Below, one piece after another: positions 45,408 through 57,287 of a stretch of 64,000 nt of DNA. The notes under the pieces were generated by a model. That model searched no databases. It was not told where the DNA came from and was given only the letters and a program-made list of their open reading frames with translations. The stretch covers positions 2,170,001-2,234,000 of the forward strand of contig PZJY01000006.1 in NCBI GenBank assembly GCA_031472005.1. The letters run 5' to 3'. The translations under genes were made by a program, and so were the position numbers. Positions within the stretch are counted from its first letter, which is position 1. Each line of letters begins with the position of its first letter. This stretch comes from Tetracladium setigerum. Taxonomy: Eukaryota; Ascomycota; Leotiomycetes; Helotiales.

Positions 45408-45836
45408 GATGTTGCCATCCAAAACGAATAGGAGGAGCATAGTTTTGTATTTGCTTTTTGCATGGTAGAAGGGATACTGCGAAGTTTTCAACAATCTGTC
45501 ACTGGAGTTCTTGGAGAGAGGAGACTCTGCCAAGTTTTCAAATTTTTTTCGGTCGTTTGAATTAGGCATAGAAATCAATATCAAACTTACCTGATCAAAT
45601 TTGATTCCTGAGTGCCATTTCATGATTGTCACGATCTCGTGTCACATTAGCCGAGATCGTCCACTTACAATATTCTGGTCAAGCTGGAGTTCGTTGGATC
45701 TTCCTCTTATCCAGTATAACATGTTAAAGGGGTTTTACTTCTTACACGACCACGGAACTTATAGGAGCACAGAATTTTCGTGTATTCTATTCCTATCCAG
45801 AGCGCCTAGATCGACTTTGTTGTCGTATGCAGCATT
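45408..45836. other. Convergent intergenic region
   Basis: About 430 bases between the carrier and the RINT1 gene, holding both 3' ends. No gene is seen. Confidence 0.5.
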
Positions 45837-48727
45837 CTACGCCAGATCATTCGCCTCCACCCTTCGTTGCAAAATAGTCCTCGCCTCATAATTCGACAGA
45901 AGACTGATCTTCAATTTGTGCAGAAGTCGCTCGGCTTGCACATTCGTTGTGAACATTTCCTGACTCGCTTCCTTGAGATCGACCTCTCCCTCGTCCGCCT
46001 CTAGTGGAAGATTCAACAACATAATACCCTGCATTTACTTAAATCAGTACTGCCCATTCCATGAACGATCCAAACAAGATTTTTTTTGGTTGGGGGGATA
46101 ATACCTCTGCAAGTTTAGCCATGCTAGTCGGGCCGCTCCTAGAGCTATGCACGGCGAGCGTGTTTTGGATGGCGATGAAGTCTTGCTTCAGGCGTGCGGC
46201 GCCAAGAGTAGTGAAGTCTTGTTTCAAGAGAACTTCGTTGAGGAGCAAGTCCTCTAGGGGCGCGGAGGATTTGCGCCATATCTTCTTATAGGTGAATGTT
46301 GAGAGGGCCTTATGCGTGAAGTCGAGGAATTCTCGCAGTGTCTGGATAATGGGTTAGTACCTTACTCACAGATGATTGCGAAACTGCTAGATTCAAGGGA
46401 CTTACTTGGAGAGGGAGATCAAGCTCTGCTGTGACTGCAAGATCGGAGACTGTTTGAAAATTAGCAAGAAATTGAAACCCGCCGAAACTCGTAACTCACT
46501 GGGCGTCGGTACATCCCCGATAGTAGTCCATTGAGCTTTGCTAATATATTGCTTGAAGATTGTTGAGAATGAGTATTTGATAGCCTGCTCTATTAGATTC
46601 TCGGCCTTGTCCTGAATAGATTTATAGTTGTTGATCGTCACGTCGAAGAGTGATCCCTCCGATTCGGATCCGACCGCGTCTGAAGTGACATCTTTGACTT
46701 CGGCGAATGTCATCGAGCCAGCAATATTTTCTTGGACGCTGGTATTTTTCGCCCTGTTTTGTAACTCATCCCATAATTCGACGAAGAACTGTAATATTAG
46801 TTAGTTGTAATCTTGTCTGGACAGTTGGAATTTTACCTCTTCGTTACTCCATTCTTTCAACATTGATACGAGGTGTTCTGCACTACCAAAGACCTTGCAA
46901 AGACTTTCTAAGCCTCCCAGCCCTTCCAGAGCGGCTTGCTGTTCTCTGGTAACACCATGTAGAGTGCGACCAACAGCGGATGTGGTTGCCTGATATATCT
47001 CCAAGGAGTCATTCAAGCGACCTAGGTAGTGATCAAGAATCTCCGCTTGGATATTGATCAAGAATCGAACCTTCTGCGAAAACTTGCGTAGTCTGTTGTA
47101 CGTTGTCGTGACAGTGGCAATAAGATTTGTGACTTTGGCGGCCCCGTGAGTCGATTTTGTCTTTCCAAGAGATGTACCATCATAGTCAATGTCCCCGGCA
47201 TCAGGCGCTCTGATGATATCGTGATATCTTTTGAGCGCAAAATCTTTCTCCACCTGCGACCACTGATCGAACCAAACATCTAGTACTCCCCAAGATAGAC
47301 CCTTCCAACCGACATCCAGATTTCCTCCATCGTATTTGAATTCATTCCTGACAGCTTGGTCGAAAGTCAACAACTCGCTGATGAACTGGCTTACCAGTTC
47401 AGGTTGGTTCGATACCTGAGTGAGAACCGAGTCCACTTTCTCTTTCACCACAGGTAATAATGCCGTAATAAAGCCAGCAACTGGATCGACGTACAAAGAT
47501 TGGCCTGCGAGCGAACCCCCTCTGAAGTGACTGGCCAGAATAGGTACAACATTAGTGCGCAGGAAGTCCTGCTGATTATCTACCGTTTTGAGGAACCACG
47601 CAAAGAAAAATTGTCCCAGCTGTAAGTTGTTAGCTTGCTAGTATCAAAATTTGCGTGGTGGTCCTTACAAGATTGGCGCGGCTAGTAGATTTATTCGCGA
47701 AGAAATGATATCTGAATTCCAGAATGAAATGTTTCGCCAGTGCCTCCATGGGCAAAAGTACCAAGGGTTCCCGGGCTGCCACGATTTCCGGACCTTGCAA
47801 ATCTAGTAGTCTACCAAAGCAATCAACCCATTCCCTTGTAGGCTCCACGTCAGGCGTGGGCCACTTGGAATTTTGAAGGACAGACTCAAATTCGTCCAAC
47901 ATGATCTTTTTCATCTGTATCCAAAGTCGTTCTGTTGTGGTGTGAACATGTGTGACCAAATGGACCCCAGCACCTTCTGCGCGCTCCTGCAATGGACCCA
48001 GCGAAATCGACAATGCTTTCAGTTTTGTGTATGGTTTGAGAGCTTCCTTGGGATTCGCAGGTAGGTGCTGTCGTGCGTCTTTCGTCCAATCGTCAACCTG
48101 CTTCAAAAATTCCACATACGATCGTGCCAGCTCAACCTTCCGGAGCTTCTCCATCGGCCCTTTCAAACGGCCCGCAGCCTCCGCAGGCGTTTCGGCCATG
48201 GTTACGTTCATCAAATTTGCTTGAACTTTTTCGTATTGTCGCTCATATTCCTGGGTTCGCTTGAGCATTTCGGAGGTATGGCTTGCAGAGGCCGTCTTTG
48301 CATCCTGGAGGGCAACTCTGGCATCTTGGAGCTGTTGCAACAGATCAGCGTGGAACAAAAGTACTTTGCAAAGCTCTAACCTGTTCTTCCAGTAACCTCT
48401 TTTGATCTTCTACATTCGCTATCAAGCTTGCAATGTTTTTGAAGTCAGAGCTCGTTTGTATTTTGTCGTTGAGATAGTCCTCTAAACGGATATCGTGCTC
48501 GCCGCGGGGAATCTCCAACCTGGGTTGCGGAGAACAACGATAGGGCTTTTGTCTTCTCGATTTATACTGGGCATTGTGAGAAGACTCTATCGAGTCAAAG
48601 AAGGGGGTTTCTTGTTGTGTATCGAGCGTTGCAAGTTGGTGGTATTTTTGTTCTGTTTCGTGGACAATTCCAGGAACTTTGGTCCAGCACTTGTCACTTG
48701 TCCACAGGGATCAACTGGCGCTGCCAT
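45837..48727 (-). CDS. RINT1/Tip20-family tethering protein (Dsl1 complex)
   Basis: Seven exons on the minus strand: 48727-48381, 48331-47669, 47619-46837, 46788-46500, 46449-46406, 46341-46105 and 46028-45837; the introns are 48-76 bp. The protein has an N-terminal coiled coil (NIASLIANVEDQKRLLEEQ, then LQDARVALQDAK), then the RINT-1/TIP-1 domain with EFRYHFFANKSTSRANL, WVDCFGRLLDLQG, YVDPVAGFITALLPVV and a helical C-terminus. In the family it sits in the Dsl1/NRZ complex at the ER and tethers retrograde COPI vesicles; the animal protein also acts in checkpoint control. From the ATG at 48727 (MAAPVD) the frame is lost between about 48712 and 48590 and regained with one missing base; adding it gives 851 residues, typical for the family. 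The N-terminal 45 or so residues are therefore uncertain. Confidence 0.87.
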
Positions 48728-48978
48728 CGCGCCAAGTCGTCACTTCTAGTGGTGGATGAGGCTGAAGCGCGGCTGGGTCGCTTAACTTCAATGACGGCAT
48801 GTATCTCTATGACCAACCCAACCTCCGAGCACTGTTATGAAAGTTGAAAGCAATGGACATGAACCTGGAAATGTCATCTATTGATATTCCATTGAAAGGC
48901 TGTGTTCGGACAGGAATTTGGAGGAAGGGCAAAGTCTGCCGGTGCTAAGAACAATTGCCATCATCTCCTACTGGCAAG

Positions 48979-51778
48979 ATGGGACCTCCAGCAAAGAAGC
49001 GGAAGCTCAACGGAGACTCCAAAGCATCTCCATCCGCTCCTCGAACTCTCGATTTCTTCTTTGGCAAGAAGGCAGACGAACTTCCATTTCAAAGCGCGAG
49101 AGCAGCCGACCAAAGCGCTGACGAGTCTACGCCTCAGCTAACTGATGAAGAATTGGCGAGGAAATTACAGGCAGAATGGAATCAAGAAGTGGCCGCGGAT
49201 GGGGGAGCAGAAATAATGGCTGAGAATGGCCTACCAAATAACAATTCATCAAGTGCTGACACACAGGACAAAGATGAAGACAGCAGCAAAGGAAGCACAG
49301 TTCCAACAGCGTCCTTGATGATCCAGGGAAGTGGGCATCTCCCCTCACAGCCGAAAGACAAGAAAACACTTTCGCTACAATCAGCAAATTCCGGAGAAGA
49401 TGCGATCACTTCCAATATACCCTTTGACGAAAGTCCGTTGACTTTTGAGCCTTCAAAATATCTGGAGGATCTACAAAAGCATTGGTCTGCTGAAGGCGGA
49501 AACGCAACATATGCACTCCTAACAAGATGCTTTGTGCTGGTAAATAGCACACAAAGTCGAATAAAAATTGTGGATACTCTTGTAAACCTGCTCCGAGTGA
49601 TCATTGAGGGAGATCCTTCAAGTCTTCTTCCAACAGTAGGTGGACACTATTATTTTTGCATTGTTATCATTCTACCTCTCTCCTATCACGATATGTCTCT
49701 CTGCTGTGTTCCACATCAACATCAAATGTTCTAACATTGCGGAACAGGTTTGGCTCGCTACTAACGCCATATCCCCTCCATATATCTCCTTGGAGTTAGG
49801 TCTTGGAGGCTCTGCAATTTCCAAAGCACTGAAAAATGTGTGTGGACTCGACAGTAAATCGCTCAAAGTACTTTATGACAAAGTTGGTGACGCTGGCGAT
49901 GTCGCCTTCGAGGCCAAGAAACGACAGAGCTTTACCCTTCGAAAGCCAAAGCCATTGACAATCAAGAGTGTCTATGATTCTCTGGTTAAGATTGCCAGTA
50001 CCCAAGGTACTGGGTCTGGGGAGGCAAAGCAGAGAGTCGTTGATCGCCTGTTACAGGACGCAAGAGGGGCAGAAGAGAGTCGTTATATTGTACGAACATT
50101 GTGTCAGCACGTAGGTTCTCCCGGTAATGTTCTGTCAGAGAGAAAATTCTAATGTCTTCACAGCTACGAATTGGCGCAGTTAAAACTACTATGTTAATTG
50201 CTCTCTCACGAGCCTTCCTATTATCAAGACCTCCTGGTGCAGACTTTCTTCTTAAAGACCAAAAAGAACTTGCAAGACTCAAGAAGGACACCCTTGCAGA
50301 AATATGGACTAAACCCGAAGAAATTGTGAAAGCATGCTTTGCGAAGAGGCCGAACTACAACGATCTGATCCCCGCTCTGCTCGAGATAGGTGTCTGCGAC
50401 GAGTTACTTATTAGATGTGGGCTGTCTCTTCACGTCCCACTTCGACCAATGTTAGGAAGCATCACGCGCGATCTTTCCGAGATGCTCACCAAACTTCAAG
50501 GTCGTGAGTTTAGCTGCGAGTACAAGTATGATGGCCAGCGCGCCCAAGTTCACTGTGATGACAAAGGAAAAGTCTCAATCTTTAGCCGGCATCTTGAATT
50601 GATGACCGACAAATATCCAGACCTAGTAGCTTTGATACCCAAGATTCGAGGGGAAGGAGTAGGCAGTTTCATCATGGAGGGAGAGGTGGTGGCTGTTGAT
50701 CGTGAATCCGGAGACCTGAAAACGTTTCAAACCCTTGCGAATCGAGCTCGGAAGGATGTTGCGATCGGCAGTGTCAAGGTGGAAGTGTGCTTATTCTCCT
50801 TCGATCTAATGTACCTGAACGGGGAATCGCTTTTAGACCGACCCTTCCGAGAAAGACGAGAACTGCTTCGAGGGCTCTTCACAGAAGTTCCATATCAGTT
50901 CACATGGGTCAAGAGCATCGACGCAACATCCCAAGACTCCGAAGCAGTACTCGAATTCTTCAAAAGCGCCACCGACATCAAATGCGAAGGAATTATGGTC
51001 AAAATTCTCGACAACCTACCAAATCCTGCCCTGAAAGAAGAACTCATAGATGATACTGTTAAAGTGTCTGTACCAACCACCACCACCAAAGGCAAGAAAA
51101 CAGCCCCAATCGCTGAAATCGAGAAGAAAACCCGCCGCAAGCCACTTCTCGCCACTTACGAACCCGATAAACGTCTCGACTCCTGGCTTAAAGTCAAAAA
51201 GGACTACTCCTCCACCTTTGACACTTTAGATCTAATCCCCATAGCAGCCTGGCATGGCCAAGGTCGCAAAGCCAAATTCTGGTCTCCCATCCTCCTCGCC
51301 GTCCGCAATGAGGAGACTGGTAGTCTGGAAGCAGTATGTAAGTGCATATCTGGGTTTACAGATGTGTTCTACAAGGCCAATAAAGAGTTTTACGAGGAGG
51401 GTGGTGAGAATGTTTTAGGTGGGAAGCCGGCGTATATTGAGTATGATGGGGGATATCCGGACGTGTGGTTTGAGCCGAAAGAAGTTTGGGAGGTTTGTGA
51501 ACCTGTTGCATGTTGCTTTCTCCATAAAATTGTTCTCACTGACGTGTGCGCAGATGGCGTTTGCAGATATAACAATCAGTCCCGTGTATAAAGCGGCGAT
51601 TGGATTGGTGAGTGATGAGAAGGGCTTGAGTTTGAGGTTCCCAAGGTTCCTAAAGAAGAGAGATGACAAGGGCATTGACGAGGCGAGTACAAATGAGTTT
51701 TTGGCTGGATTGTGGCATAAGCAGGAAGAAAAGCTTCCTGTGGCGGTCAAAGACGTTGTTGATGACGAGGAGGAATGA
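48979..51778 (+). CDS. cdc9: DNA ligase I (ATP-dependent, Cdc9/LIG1)
   Basis: Exons 48979-49635, 49748-50110, 50164-51492 and 51554-51778 give 857 residues without frameshift. The start MGPPAKKRKLNGDS lies in a G+4 context and contains a basic nuclear-localisation-like KKRK. RTLDFFFGKK nearby resembles a PCNA-interacting (PIP) box, as expected for ligase I. The DNA-binding domain includes YISLELGLGGSAISKALK. The catalytic core has adenylation motif I EYKYDGQRAQVH (Lys is the AMP-accepting residue), motif III SFDLMYLNG, motif IV CEGIMVK and motif V WLKVKKDY. The C-terminal OB fold ends in an acidic tail. It seals Okazaki fragments and repair nicks. It is divergent from the RINT1 gene across 251 bp. 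The last donor (GTTTGT) is weak but keeps EVWE/MAFADI. Confidence 0.95.
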
Positions 51779-52168
51779 TGTATGATTAAGGCCATCTCAC
51801 ACGGTCATCAGAGATGTATTCTAGCAGTTACAGATCAAACACTTGATTACACGAATTGTTTCATTCTGTTTTGTTATATTTTAGCGCTAAAACTTAGGTA
51901 TCACAGGTGAGTGACAAATAGTACCTACCCTCCCATTCTCACCAGTGCCCTCTTGAGGAAACTTCCTCTAAGTTAACATGAAACAAATACAAGATGAAAG
52001 TTGTGTGCAAAAAGGAGAAGTAGAAAAAATCATACGTATCATTAATGCTTGTGGCAAGTATGGTGAATTGTACCTAGTTGTGGAAAATAGAATTTTTGGT
52101 ACCCCACGCCACGCCCATGCAAATGCCATAAGAATCCCCAAACTCCAAGAACTCGCATCTAAGTGAGA
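51779..52168. other. Convergent intergenic region
   Basis: About 390 bases with the 3' ends of the ligase and prefoldin genes. No gene is seen. Confidence 0.5.
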
Positions 52169-52781
52169 TCAAGCAGCTATTTGTTGCTGACCACCACCTG
52201 CTTGTTGTGCCACTGACTGCAATTGCATGATCTGTCCACTCATTAGCATTCCACCTATGCCAAATCCTGTACATTGAAGCAAGCTCACCTTCTGCCTTAT
52301 CTCCTCACTCTTCTCCTGAACCTCCTTAATTAAACCCTCAAATCTCTTTCTAGCAACCCAAGCCCCGTCAGAACTGCTTCTCTTCTGCAAACGGACGAGG
52401 GAAAACTTACATCTCATCCCCAATAAAACCCAATCTGCCATTTACATTGTTTACCGCCTCCGTCTTGTCTTGCTTCAACAGTACAGGTCCCACAAGTTTG
52501 TAGATATTCGCATCTTCATCCAATATAGAGAATTCCTATTGTTCTTCTCTTAGCCTAGCTCTCGGTCCATCCACTATGTTGGTGTTGGTGTTCTGCGAAT
52601 CGAACCTTTTGTACGCCTAGGTTTTCTTGCTGTTGAGATTCGAGTCGCTGCCGCGATTGGACGTGACCGTTTAATTCTATATATATGATCAGCAGGCAAA
52701 ATCTAATAGTGCAAGAGAGAGGTATGGACCTTGTTGGAGCTTTTGGTATTGGTCTGTGAGGGATTGTTCTGTTTCGGCCAT
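52169..52781 (-). CDS. yke2: Prefoldin subunit 6 (Yke2)
   Basis: Five small exons (52781-52730, 52676-52606, 52535-52411, 52349-52289, 52231-52169) join in phase to 123 residues, and all four introns are GT-AG (53, 70, 61 and 57 bp). The product begins MAETEQSLTDQYQKLQQ, continues ELNGHVQSRQRLESQQQE, then LDEDANIYKLVGPVLLKQD, EAVNNVNGRLGFIGDEI and IKEVQEKSEEIRQK. These are the two coiled-coil arms and central beta hairpin of a beta-type prefoldin subunit; NIYKLVGPVL is diagnostic for subunit 6. Prefoldin is a cytosolic hexamer that hands unfolded actin and tubulin to the CCT chaperonin. It ends in a short Gln/Gly-rich tail. Only the spliced form shows the gene: the longest unspliced frame covers just the last third. 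Confidence 0.93.
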
Positions 52782-53342
52782 TTTGGTTATGGATGAGATG
52801 TCTGGGAGCTTCTGGTTATTCCTTTTAATATTGTTAGCATGCATTTCGTTTAAATTCTATCGAGATTTACTTACACAAATGACAAATGAAAGTGGATATA
52901 AATTTAGACAAGCTGTTCTGTTGGCAATCGATTTACTTTACTGTAATAACAAAATGTTGCGATGTTCTCGTGCAGTCGGAGCTTGACGAAAGTGTCCGTG
53001 TGGAGGGGCAAACAAATGCCAAGGAGATTTCGTAACCAAGATCTTCCTTCCACACGGCAACATCAACAAACAACAACCACTCAACCATCACCCAAGAACT
53101 ATCTGACGCCGTGTCACGATCTCTAAAAACCTCATTTCTCTCTACTGTTACATTCTAATAAGTGTCGACAGAGAGTGAATTGCCTCTGTCTTCCCCATCT
53201 TAGTGTCCCACTACAATCGTTAGGCACCCCACCTTGATACCATCGTACCGCCCTCACGCACCCCGATCCATACCTCTCTCCTCCGACCATCACCAAATAC
53301 ACAAACCTCCCAACCCTAAACACCAGCCAAAAACCGCCCAAA
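52782..53342. other. Divergent promoter region of prefoldin 6 and VPS4 genes
   Basis: About 560 bases. The right half is CA/CT-rich (CATCAACAAACAACAACCAC; CCCTCACGCACCCCG), as in fungal promoters and 5' UTRs. No gene is seen. Confidence 0.5.
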
Positions 53343-54783
53343 ATGTCTAACACCGACTTCCTGGGCCGCGCGATTGACGTGGTAAAGAAAGCAATCGAAG
53401 CCGACACAGCAGCCGAATACGAAAAAGCCTACCAACTCTACTACCAGTCCCTCGAACTGTTCATGCTGGCTCTGAAATGGGAGAAGAACGTTAAATCCAA
53501 GGAGATGATCCGCGCAAAGGCAGGAGAATACATGGAGCGCGCCGAGAAACTCAAGACACACTTGTCAGATGAGGATGGCAAGAGGAAAAAGCCTGGTATG
53601 ATGGGGGCAAACGGTGCGGGGAGCGCTGGAGGCGGGGGAGGAAAAGGCAAAGACGACGACAGCGAGCAGGATGCTGATAGTAAGAAATTGAGGAGTGCGC
53701 TGTCTGGTGCGATCTTGACGGATAAGCCGAATATTAAGTGGGAGGATGTGGCGGGTTTGGAGGGAGCAAAGGAAGCGTTGAAGGAAGCTGTTATTCTACC
53801 CATCAAGTTCCCACATCTCTTCACGGGGAAGAGACAGCCGTGGAAGGGAATTTTGCTCTATGGGCCTCCAGGAACCGGAAAGAGTTTTCTGGCGAAAGCT
53901 GTGGCTACTGAAGCAAACAGTACGTTCTTCAGTGTTAGTAGTTCGGATTTGGTCAGTAAATGGATGGGAGAGAGTGAGAGGTAAGCAACAGTCCCTTTTC
54001 AAACGGCTCAAATGAACCACCAAATCTAACACACAAGTCCAGATTGGTAAAACAGCTGTTCGCAATGGCTCGCGAAAACACCCCATCCATCATCTTCATC
54101 GATGAAATCGACGCCCTTTGCGGTCCACGTGGCGAAGGCGAATCCGAAGCCTCCCGTCGTATCAAAACCGAAATGCTGGTGCAAATGGACGGTGTTGGAC
54201 GCAGTTCCAAGGGCGTTCTGGTTCTAGGAGCAACAAACATCCCTTGGCAACTCGACGCAGCCATCCGTCGACGTTTCCAGCGCCGAGTGCACATTTCCCT
54301 ACCGGATCTTCCAGCTAGAACAAAGATGTTTGAGCTAGCTGTTGGGACAACGCCGTGTGATTTGGTGGCCTCGGATTATAGGACCTTGGGACAGCTGAGC
54401 GAGGGATATTCGGGAAGTGATATCACGATCGCGGTGCAGGATGCCTTGATGCAACCTGTGAGGAAAATCCAGACAGCTACTCACTACAAAAAGGTATTTT
54501 CCTCACATTTTCTCCACGAACCACCTTAGATTTGACAAAAGAAATGACTAACACACACCAGGCGATGGATGGCGATCTCGAAAAACTGACACCCTGCTCC
54601 CCAGGCGACCCTGGGGCCTTAGAAATGACATGGACAGAAGTAGACTCGGATAAGTTACTTGAACCACCGTTGCTGCGAAAAGACTTCGAGAAGGCCATTA
54701 AGAGCTCAAGACCGACGGTTTCGCAAGAGGATATCAAGAGGAGCGAGGAGTGGACTGCTGAATTCGGTAGTGAAGGTGCTTGA
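53343..54783 (+). CDS. vps4: VPS4 AAA-ATPase (ESCRT-III disassembly)
   Basis: Exons 53343-53980, 54043-54493 and 54562-54783 give 436 residues, the standard VPS4 length. The N-terminal MIT domain (residues 1-75; FLGRAIDVVKKAIEADTAAE, YQLYYQSLELFMLALKWEKN) binds ESCRT-III tails. A Gly-rich linker follows. The AAA cassette has Walker A GPPGTGKS, Walker B IIFIDEIDAL and the second region of homology GATNIPWQLDAAIRRRFQRR with paired arginine fingers. The C-terminal helix EDIKRSEEWTAEFG is typical. It recycles ESCRT-III at endosomes for multivesicular-body sorting and membrane scission. The context CCCAAAATGTC supports the start. Confidence 0.97.
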
Positions 54784-55664
54784 GGGAAGCCTTTTTTATG
54801 AACTTCACTATGAGAAATGCTCCGATGGGCTATGATGAGCCGAGGAGAGGAATTATTGGAAAGGACGATAGGGAGAATTGTGAGAGGAGAGATGGGAGGT
54901 GGCCCTGTTGGGAAGAGACGAAAGGCGCGAAATGGGCTGTGATAGTTACTAAAGCATGGCGAGAAAGGCGTTTTCTTACTTTTTTTGTTGATATAATGCT
55001 ATTACTCTTTTGCGCAGAATACAAATTTAAACAATGAATCCTAACCAAACAAAAAGTGGTCGTGCTGTTGTAAAGAAAGTGCTCTTGGAATGTTAGTATA
55101 CTTAACATTAGCTAATGCTTTTTGGGAAATGGATGTTAGAATTAATGTAAGCGATACAAATAAATGAGCAGATTAGAACATGTCATGTTAGGATTTGAGA
55201 CATTGGTGTGTTTTTTATTCTTGTTTCTTACGCATCGTTCCGGAGGTTGGAATACTCTCAACTCAGCACATGTACAATTGGAGTAGAAATATGCTTGCTC
55301 AGTAATTTAGAAGCGGATTTACAGATAAAAACATTCAAGAAGACTCTATCACCAGTGACTATTAAGGTCAATCAAGATCAATCCAAAATCCAAATCAGAA
55401 AGTAAGACTGAAGTAGAGGTAAGTTCTGAGGAAGACATAGAGTCACGTGGTTGGAATCCATATCAGGCTAGACCAGCATTTCCTACAGTCCAGTCCAATC
55501 GCACTGGTCGGCGAAAAAAATTCCCAGACAGAGCTCCGTTGAAATTTCTCCTACGACCTCGAACAACCAAAACACCCCGCAAAGGAATTGAACACAAAAG
55601 GTTCTTTCCACTCCCCTTGAGACCGTTCAATCCGTTCGCCTCAGCTTGCGAACACAACGTCACA
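54784..55664. other. Intergenic region
   Basis: About 880 bases with the VPS4 3' end and the NOP56 promoter/5' UTR. An open frame runs upstream of the NOP56 ATG in frame, but the conserved protein begins at MAAVDYLL. No gene is seen. Confidence 0.5.
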
Positions 55665-57287
55665 ATGGCAGCAGTCGATTACCTCCTCCATGAATCCTCG
55701 GTGGGATATGGAATTTTCCAAGTCATCCACCAGGCCGACACGATCGGCAACAGATTGAAGGAAGTGCAAGAAGCTGGCCAGGATCTGGCGAAGTTTGGAA
55801 AGATGGTCAAGATTGTTAGCTTTGCGCCTTACAGGTACACGATTCGCAATCTTATGAGATGGTGCGAAAATGGAAAAGCTAATGTGATGCGATCAGAAAT
55901 GCTGCAGAAGCTCTTGAGAACATCAACCTTGTCTCCGAGGGTGTCTTGTCCGATTACCTTAAGTCGAATCTTGAATTGAACCTTCCCAAGCCATCGAAGA
56001 AGAAGAAGATCGTTTTGGGTGTGCAGGATAAGGGATTGGCCAGTAGCATCAAGGCTGGCTTCCCAGGTGTTGAGTGCGAGACTGGCGAGACTTCCGAGGT
56101 CGTTATGGATCTGCTCCGTGGATTGAGGCTTCATGCTTCCAAGCTCCTCAAGGGTCTGCAAGATGGTGATGTCGAGCGAGCACAGCTTGGTCTTGGTCAC
56201 GCATACTCTCGCGCAAAGGTCAAGTTCTCGGTCCAAAAGAACGACAACCACATCATCCAGGCCATCGCTACCCTTGATCAACTCGACAAAGCTGTCAACA
56301 CCTTCTCGATGAGAGTACGAGAGTGGTACGGCTGGCACTTCCCGAGCTTGTCCGCATCGTCTCCGACAACCACACCTATGCCAAACTTGCCCTCGCAATT
56401 GGCGACAAAAAGAACTTGCGCGACGAGTCACTACATGATATTGCGGCTATTGTGAACGACGATGGCGATATCGCACAAGCTATTATTGACGCCGCGAAGG
56501 TCAGCATGGGTCAAGATATCTCTGCCACAGATATGGAAAACGTCTCTGCATTCGCCAACCGTGTCGTCAAGCTCGCTGAATACCGTCGCTCCCTCTTCCA
56601 ATACCTCGTCAACAAGATGTCCATCGTTGCGCCTAATCTCGCTGCTCTCATCGGTGAAGTCGTCGCTGCCCGTCTTATCTCCCACGCTGGTTCTCTCACC
56701 AACCTCTCCAAATACCCTGCCTCCACTGTCCAGATTCTCGGTGCAGAGAAGGCTCTCTTCAGAGCATTGAAGACCAAGGGAAACACACCCAAGTACGGTC
56801 TGATTTACCACTCCAGCTTCATTGGTCGCGCTGGCGCAAAGAATAAGGGTCGTATCTCGAGATTCTTGGCCAACAAGTGCAGTATCGCAAGCAGAATCGA
56901 TAACTTCTCTGAGGAGCCATCGACGAAGTTCGGTGAAGCTTTGAGGGCACAGGTTGAGGAGCGTTTGGAGTTTTATGCTTCTGGTGCTCAGCCTACCAAG
57001 AATGAGGATGCCATGGTACGGTCTCCATCAAAAGTCCAAGATTAAAACTTACTAATATTTTGCAATAGAAACAAGCAATGAACGCTGTCCTCGGTGATAT
57101 CAACATTGACAACCCTTCAGAACAACCAGGCGTCAAGGCCGAGAAGAAGGAAAAGAAGGAGAAGAAAGAGAAGAGCAAAGACAAGGAAAGCAAGAAAGAC
57201 AAAAAGCGTCGCCACAGTGAAGTCAACGCCGACGAACCAGTCGAGGGCGAGAAGAAGAAGAAGAAGAAGAGCAAGTCATCTGACTAA
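55665..57287 (+). CDS. nop56: Nucleolar protein NOP56 (box C/D snoRNP core), one apparent frameshift
   Basis: Exons 55665-55834, 55897-57015 and 57069-57287. The first intron (62 bp, branch GCTAATG) joins APYR/NAAEALEN, and the second joins NEDAM/KQAMNAV. It begins MAAVDYLLHESSVGYGIF (NOP5N domain); the NOSIC/Nop core has QLGLGHAYSRAKVKFSVQK, VSMGQDISATDMENV and GAEKALFRALKTKGNTPKYG; it ends in a long Lys/Glu-rich KKEKK tail. NOP56 pairs with NOP58 and fibrillarin in the box C/D snoRNP that 2'-O-methylates rRNA and helps assemble the small-subunit processome. The frame slips at 56341-56343 (CCC should be CCCC: WHFPELVRIVSDN); restored, the protein is 502 residues. An essential, strongly conserved gene like this is unlikely to be broken in a living cell. 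Confidence 0.95.
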